Origin: Thiothrix eikelboomii
GTDB taxonomy: Bacteria; Pseudomonadota; Gammaproteobacteria; Thiotrichales; Thiotrichaceae
Assembly: GCF_900167255.1 (NCBI RefSeq)
Contig: NZ_FUYB01000014.1
Location: forward strand, 24,394-88,393
Length of the DNA: 64,000 nucleotides
Direction of reading: 5' to 3'
The position numbers and the translations under genes are program-made. The notes under the pieces were generated by a model, which saw nothing but the letters and a program-made list of their open reading frames with translations, was not told the origin of the DNA and searched no databases. Of the stretch, positions 61,050-64,000 are shown piece after piece (position 1 is the first letter of the stretch; every line of letters starts with the position of its first letter).

Positions 61050-61080
61050 CTCCCTAGCTAAATAGCTAGGGAGCTTTTTT
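61050..61080 (+). terminator. Rho-independent terminator of the xylFHG operon
   Basis: A perfect 10-bp stem (CTCCCTAGCT / AGCTAGGGAG), 4-base loop AAAT, then C and six T's. Confidence 0.95.
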
Positions 61081-61167
61081 GTATTGAAAAGCTTCACAAC
61101 AGCTAACTTGTATTTATACCGCCTTCTCCACACAATACAGGTTTTACTGACCACGGAAGCTGTTGAC

Positions 61168-62331
61168 ATGAAACATATTCTCTTAATAACTGCATGGATG
61201 CCTTTATCTGCCCTCGCGGCTGATCTAGATACCGTTTATTTTTACCAGACCCCGACCCCTGAACTAGCCAGTACCCATTCAAGCCAAGCCTATACGAATC
61301 CCCTGCCCGCACCGGATACCTCCAATCTAGAGCCGGATGGAACACCCAAAAACACTCAAGCAGGCGCTTCAACTGAAGCAGCTAGCCGTGCTTATGGTCG
61401 ATACTCGGTACCATTTACCGCTAAGCGCGTCTCTGCCGCCGTCACTAGTGCCGTATCATCCGACTCCAATGCTTATTTAAGTGCTAGTTTCCCCTACAGT
61501 GCCATTGGTAAGCTGACCTTTCAGGTCGGTGGCATCAGTGCTCATTGCTCGGCCAGTGTGATTCTTAAAAGTGTCATTGTTACTGCCGCTCATTGTATGC
61601 AGGACTACGGCGCCGGCGCTGATCGCTTTGATTCGCATGTATTTAGACCCGCTAGCTACGAAGGCAGCAGCCCTTATGGTGAATGGACACCATTAGCCGC
61701 TGTTTGGCCAAATACTTGGACTAAAGGTACTGAAGTAGGCAGTGGCTCTGCCGTGGATAATGATTTAGCCGTGATGATTTTAGCGAAAAATGCCTCAGGT
61801 CAGTTTATTAGTGATCTCGTAGGAGGGCATTTAAATTACGGTTGGAATAATTATTCATTTATTAATAGCAAACGAACGGGCAATATCTGGACCGCTGCGG
61901 TAACAACTTTAGGCTATCCCGGCTTATTAGATGAGGGCGCGATCATGCAACGCAGCGATGGCCCTAGTTATCTGACCACGATTGCTGATGCACATCAAAT
62001 TTATCAAGGCAGCACCTTTACAGGCGGTTCAAGTGGTGGCCCTTGGGTCGTCAATTTCGGTTATGAAAATCCAAGTTTCAGTGATGGCTCAGGGGTAGGA
62101 CATAAAGCCAAAGCCAATGTCGTAATCGGTGTGACCTCTTGGGGTAGCGCTGACCCGAACCAACCGAAAGATAATTATTCATCTCAGTTTACCCAGAACA
62201 AGCGCTACCCTAAAGCCGATTATGGTGGCTTTGGTGCTGGGAATATTGCGGCACTATTAAATACAGCCTGCTCTAAAAAGCCCAGAGGTAGCACACAAAC
62301 TTTTAAGCAATTAGGTTATTGCGACCAGTAA
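61168..62331 (+). CDS. Secreted trypsin-like serine protease
   Basis: 387 residues from the ATG at 61168, which gives a signal peptide (MKHILLITAWMPLSALA); the frame is open further upstream but without leader character. Catalytic triad of chymotrypsin type: His in VTAAHCMQDYG, Asp in VDNDLAVMIL, Ser in FTGGSSGGPWVV. A pro-like N-terminal stretch of about 110 residues precedes the protease domain. Monocistronic, exported; target unknown. Confidence 0.9.
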   Translation: MKHILLITAWMPLSALAADLDTVYFYQTPTPELASTHSSQAYTNPLPAPDTSNLEPDGTPKNTQAGASTEAASRAYGRYSVPFTAKRVSAAVTSAVSSDSNAYLSASFPYSAIGKLTFQVGGISAHCSASVILKSVIVTAAHCMQDYGAGADRFDSHVFRPASYEGSSPYGEWTPLAAVWPNTWTKGTEVGSGSAVDNDLAVMILAKNASGQFISDLVGGHLNYGWNNYSFINSKRTGNIWTAAVTTLGYPGLLDEGAIMQRSDGPSYLTTIADAHQIYQGSTFTGGSSGGPWVVNFGYENPSFSDGSGVGHKAKANVVIGVTSWGSADPNQPKDNYSSQFTQNKRYPKADYGGFGAGNIAALLNTACSKKPRGSTQTFKQLGYCDQ

Positions 62332-62357
62332 CTCTGGTCAATTAGGTAGAGGGTCAG

Positions 62358-62382
62358 GGATTAATAGCTTAGCTATTGATCC
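62358..62382. terminator. Hairpin between convergent genes
   Basis: An 11-bp stem (GGATTAATAGC / GCTATTGATCC, one wobble) with loop TTA lies between the protease and the coiled-coil gene. A short T-run follows on the plus strand, so it may terminate the protease transcript. Confidence 0.5.
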
Positions 62383-62383
62383 T

Positions 62384-64000
62384 TTAAAGGATGTCTAAAA
62401 GGCGTAAGCCCCAGAAAAAAATAAAACTACTGATTAAGCCCGCTAAACTACCTTTGATAAAAACGGTTTGGGTTGAGCCAACATATTTGACGACCGCTTT
62501 ATCGAGCTTGTCTAATTGCCGATCACGCTGGCCAATGATTAAATCCCGTTGATGCACTTGATCATCCCGATGAGTGATTTGTGCGCGTAAGGCAGCCAGT
62601 TCACCATCTAAATGTTGGATATGCAAACTCAACTCTTGGATTTTTTCATCGCGACGGCGAATATGCGCCTCTTTCGCGACGATGGACTGATCACGATCAT
62701 GAATGGTAGCATCGCGTAACCGCAAGGCATTATCCCGCTCTTTAATTTCTAGCTCACGGGCCGCCAATTGCGTATCGCGTTTTTCAATTTGGCGATCACG
62801 CTCCGCAACCATCGTGTCGCGCTCGGCAATCGCCGCATCACGCTCACGGACAATTTCTTCCTGACGCTGTAAATCTTTCGTGCGCTGTTCTAACTGGGCA
62901 TCACGCTCGGCAATCGCTGAATCGCGTTCAGCCAGTGTCTCCTCCCGCATCGCAAGCATTTCATCCCGATCTTGAATGGTTTGATCACGAATTTGCAACT
63001 GTACATCACGCTCAGCCAAACACTGATCACGCATGTGCACATCCAGCTGCAAATTACGCACTTGCTCATCACGCCGCCGGATTTCCTCATCCCGCTCGCC
63101 AAGGGTGGTTTCACGAGTTTTTAAATGCTCACCTAGACTCGTGACTTGCTTATCACGCTCAGTGATACTGTGATCGCGCTCTTTGATCGACGTATCACGG
63201 GTAAGAATTTGCTGGTCACGTTTTTGAATACCTTCATCGCGCTGCTGCAGGGCTGCATCCCGCTCAGACAAGGTTTTATCCCGCCCTGCGAGCATTTCAT
63301 CGCGCTCTTGCAACTGCGCATTTAGAGCAATAATACTATTATCACGCTCGAGAATATGGGTATCGCGCTCTTTAACAGTATCGTCACGGCTCTTGACTTG
63401 CGCATCACGCAATTGAATCTGTTTATCACGCTCACGCAACTGTAGATCTTGTGCCGTAATCCGCTGATCACGCTCACGGACTGACAAATCGCGGTCACGA
63501 ATCGTTTGCTCACGCTCGGCTAAACTGCTATCCCGTTCTTTGAGTTGATAATCACGCTCTTTGATTTGCTGATCACGCTCCACCACGTCCTGATCAGTTT
63601 TCTGAATACGCTCATCGCGCAAAGCCAATTGCCGATCACGAGTTGTGATTTGCAGATCACGATCTTGCAGGTGGTCTTCAAGACTCTCAATTGAGCTGAG
63701 ATAATCATAGTTTTTTTGGTCACGGGTCAGAATAGCCTGATCCCGTTCGGCAACACTTCGATCTCGCTCTGCCAAAGCTTGATCGCGTTCAGTCAGCTGT
63801 TTATCCCGCTCATAGACGGTTAAATCCCGCGCTTCTAATTGCTTTTGCTGAATCACTAAGCGCTGATCACGTTCACCGATTAAAGCCTCTTTTTCGCCAA
63901 TCCATTGTTCGCGCTGTTTAATCGCCCCTTCACGCTCTTGCAGGCTAGTATTCGTCGCCTCCATATGGCGCTGAATTTCCTCTACCCGCAAATCACGCTC
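62384..64000 (-). CDS. Heptad-repeat coiled-coil protein with C-terminal membrane anchor (5' partial)
   Basis: About 540 residues visible; the frame continues past the window edge in the same heptad pattern, so the start is missing. Almost the entire chain is an uninterrupted seven-residue repeat of the form ERDxxIx / ERDxQLx (for example ERDQQIK ERDYQLK), roughly seventy copies, giving a single long charged coiled coil. The last 25 residues are a membrane segment (LAGLISSFIFFWGLRLLDIL). A long filament anchored by its C-terminus in the membrane is the simplest reading. No homologue is recognised. Confidence 0.85.
   Translation of the reverse strand, partial: ERDLRVEEIQRHMEATNTSLQEREGAIKQREQWIGEKEALIGERDQRLVIQQKQLEARDLTVYERDKQLTERDQALAERDRSVAERDQAILTRDQKNYDYLSSIESLEDHLQDRDLQITTRDRQLALRDERIQKTDQDVVERDQQIKERDYQLKERDSSLAEREQTIRDRDLSVRERDQRITAQDLQLRERDKQIQLRDAQVKSRDDTVKERDTHILERDNSIIALNAQLQERDEMLAGRDKTLSERDAALQQRDEGIQKRDQQILTRDTSIKERDHSITERDKQVTSLGEHLKTRETTLGERDEEIRRRDEQVRNLQLDVHMRDQCLAERDVQLQIRDQTIQDRDEMLAMREETLAERDSAIAERDAQLEQRTKDLQRQEEIVRERDAAIAERDTMVAERDRQIEKRDTQLAARELEIKERDNALRLRDATIHDRDQSIVAKEAHIRRRDEKIQELSLHIQHLDGELAALRAQITHRDDQVHQRDLIIGQRDRQLDKLDKAVVKYVGSTQTVFIKGSLAGLISSFIFFWGLRLLDIL

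Overview
The window comes from a gammaproteobacterial chromosome of moderate GC content. The carAB-greA, serC-pheA, nadD/proA, sbcDC, ligA and rlmD genes all read as gammaproteobacterial housekeeping genes. A sulfur-oxidising Thiothrix-like (Thiotrichales) host would fit the mix of iron genes, exported di-heme cytochromes, large repeat proteins and gammaproteobacterial core genes. That placement is an inference from overall character, not from a marker gene. About 55 protein genes or fragments are supported. No rRNA, tRNA, CRISPR array or intact transposase was seen.

Layout. 1-1.4 kb: 3' part of a collagen-like surface protein with EF-hand-like and VWD-like parts. 1.6-2.2 kb: a carboxylesterase. 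2.4-13.4 kb: an iron island with a split-function bacterioferritin pair, bfd, hemP, an imelysin/di-heme cytochrome/imelysin/DUF1513 operon and an FbpABC-type ferric iron transporter; five Fur-like sites lie upstream of bfd and the transporter. 13.6-28 kb: mostly housekeeping (carA-carB-greA plus a catalytically dead histidine phosphatase, a ModF-like ATPase, a PCu(A)C copper chaperone, nadD, proA, pheA, serC). 28-38.5 kb: exported proteins of unknown role, a DAHP synthase and sbcDC.

38.6-51.2 kb is the accessory, defence-like part. It holds a Uma2 nuclease with a small membrane protein, then an AT-rich two-gene insert. The insert has a 1082-residue multi-sensor histidine kinase with its own receiver domain, and directly downstream a TIR-domain protein whose N-terminal half looks like a degenerate receiver domain. 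Next come a stand-alone alanyl-tRNA-synthetase-like catalytic core and a Septu-type pair (ptuA ATPase, ptuB HNH nuclease) wedged seamlessly between rlmD and ligA, then the remains of a second Uma2 gene. The kinase/receiver-TIR pair is the best candidate for an undescribed system: sensing by GAF domains, relay through the receiver, and output through a TIR (NADase-type) effector.

51.2-62.3 kb: a 3'-5' exonuclease, a Crp/Fnr regulator, and a ROK (XylR-type) repressor overlapping genes for an exported di-heme cytochrome and a CRTAC1-like protein. These diverge from a xylFHG-type sugar transporter; an operator-like palindrome resembling the xyl operator lies between them. A secreted trypsin-like protease follows. 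62.4 kb to the end: the C-terminal part of a very long heptad-repeat coiled-coil protein with a C-terminal membrane anchor.
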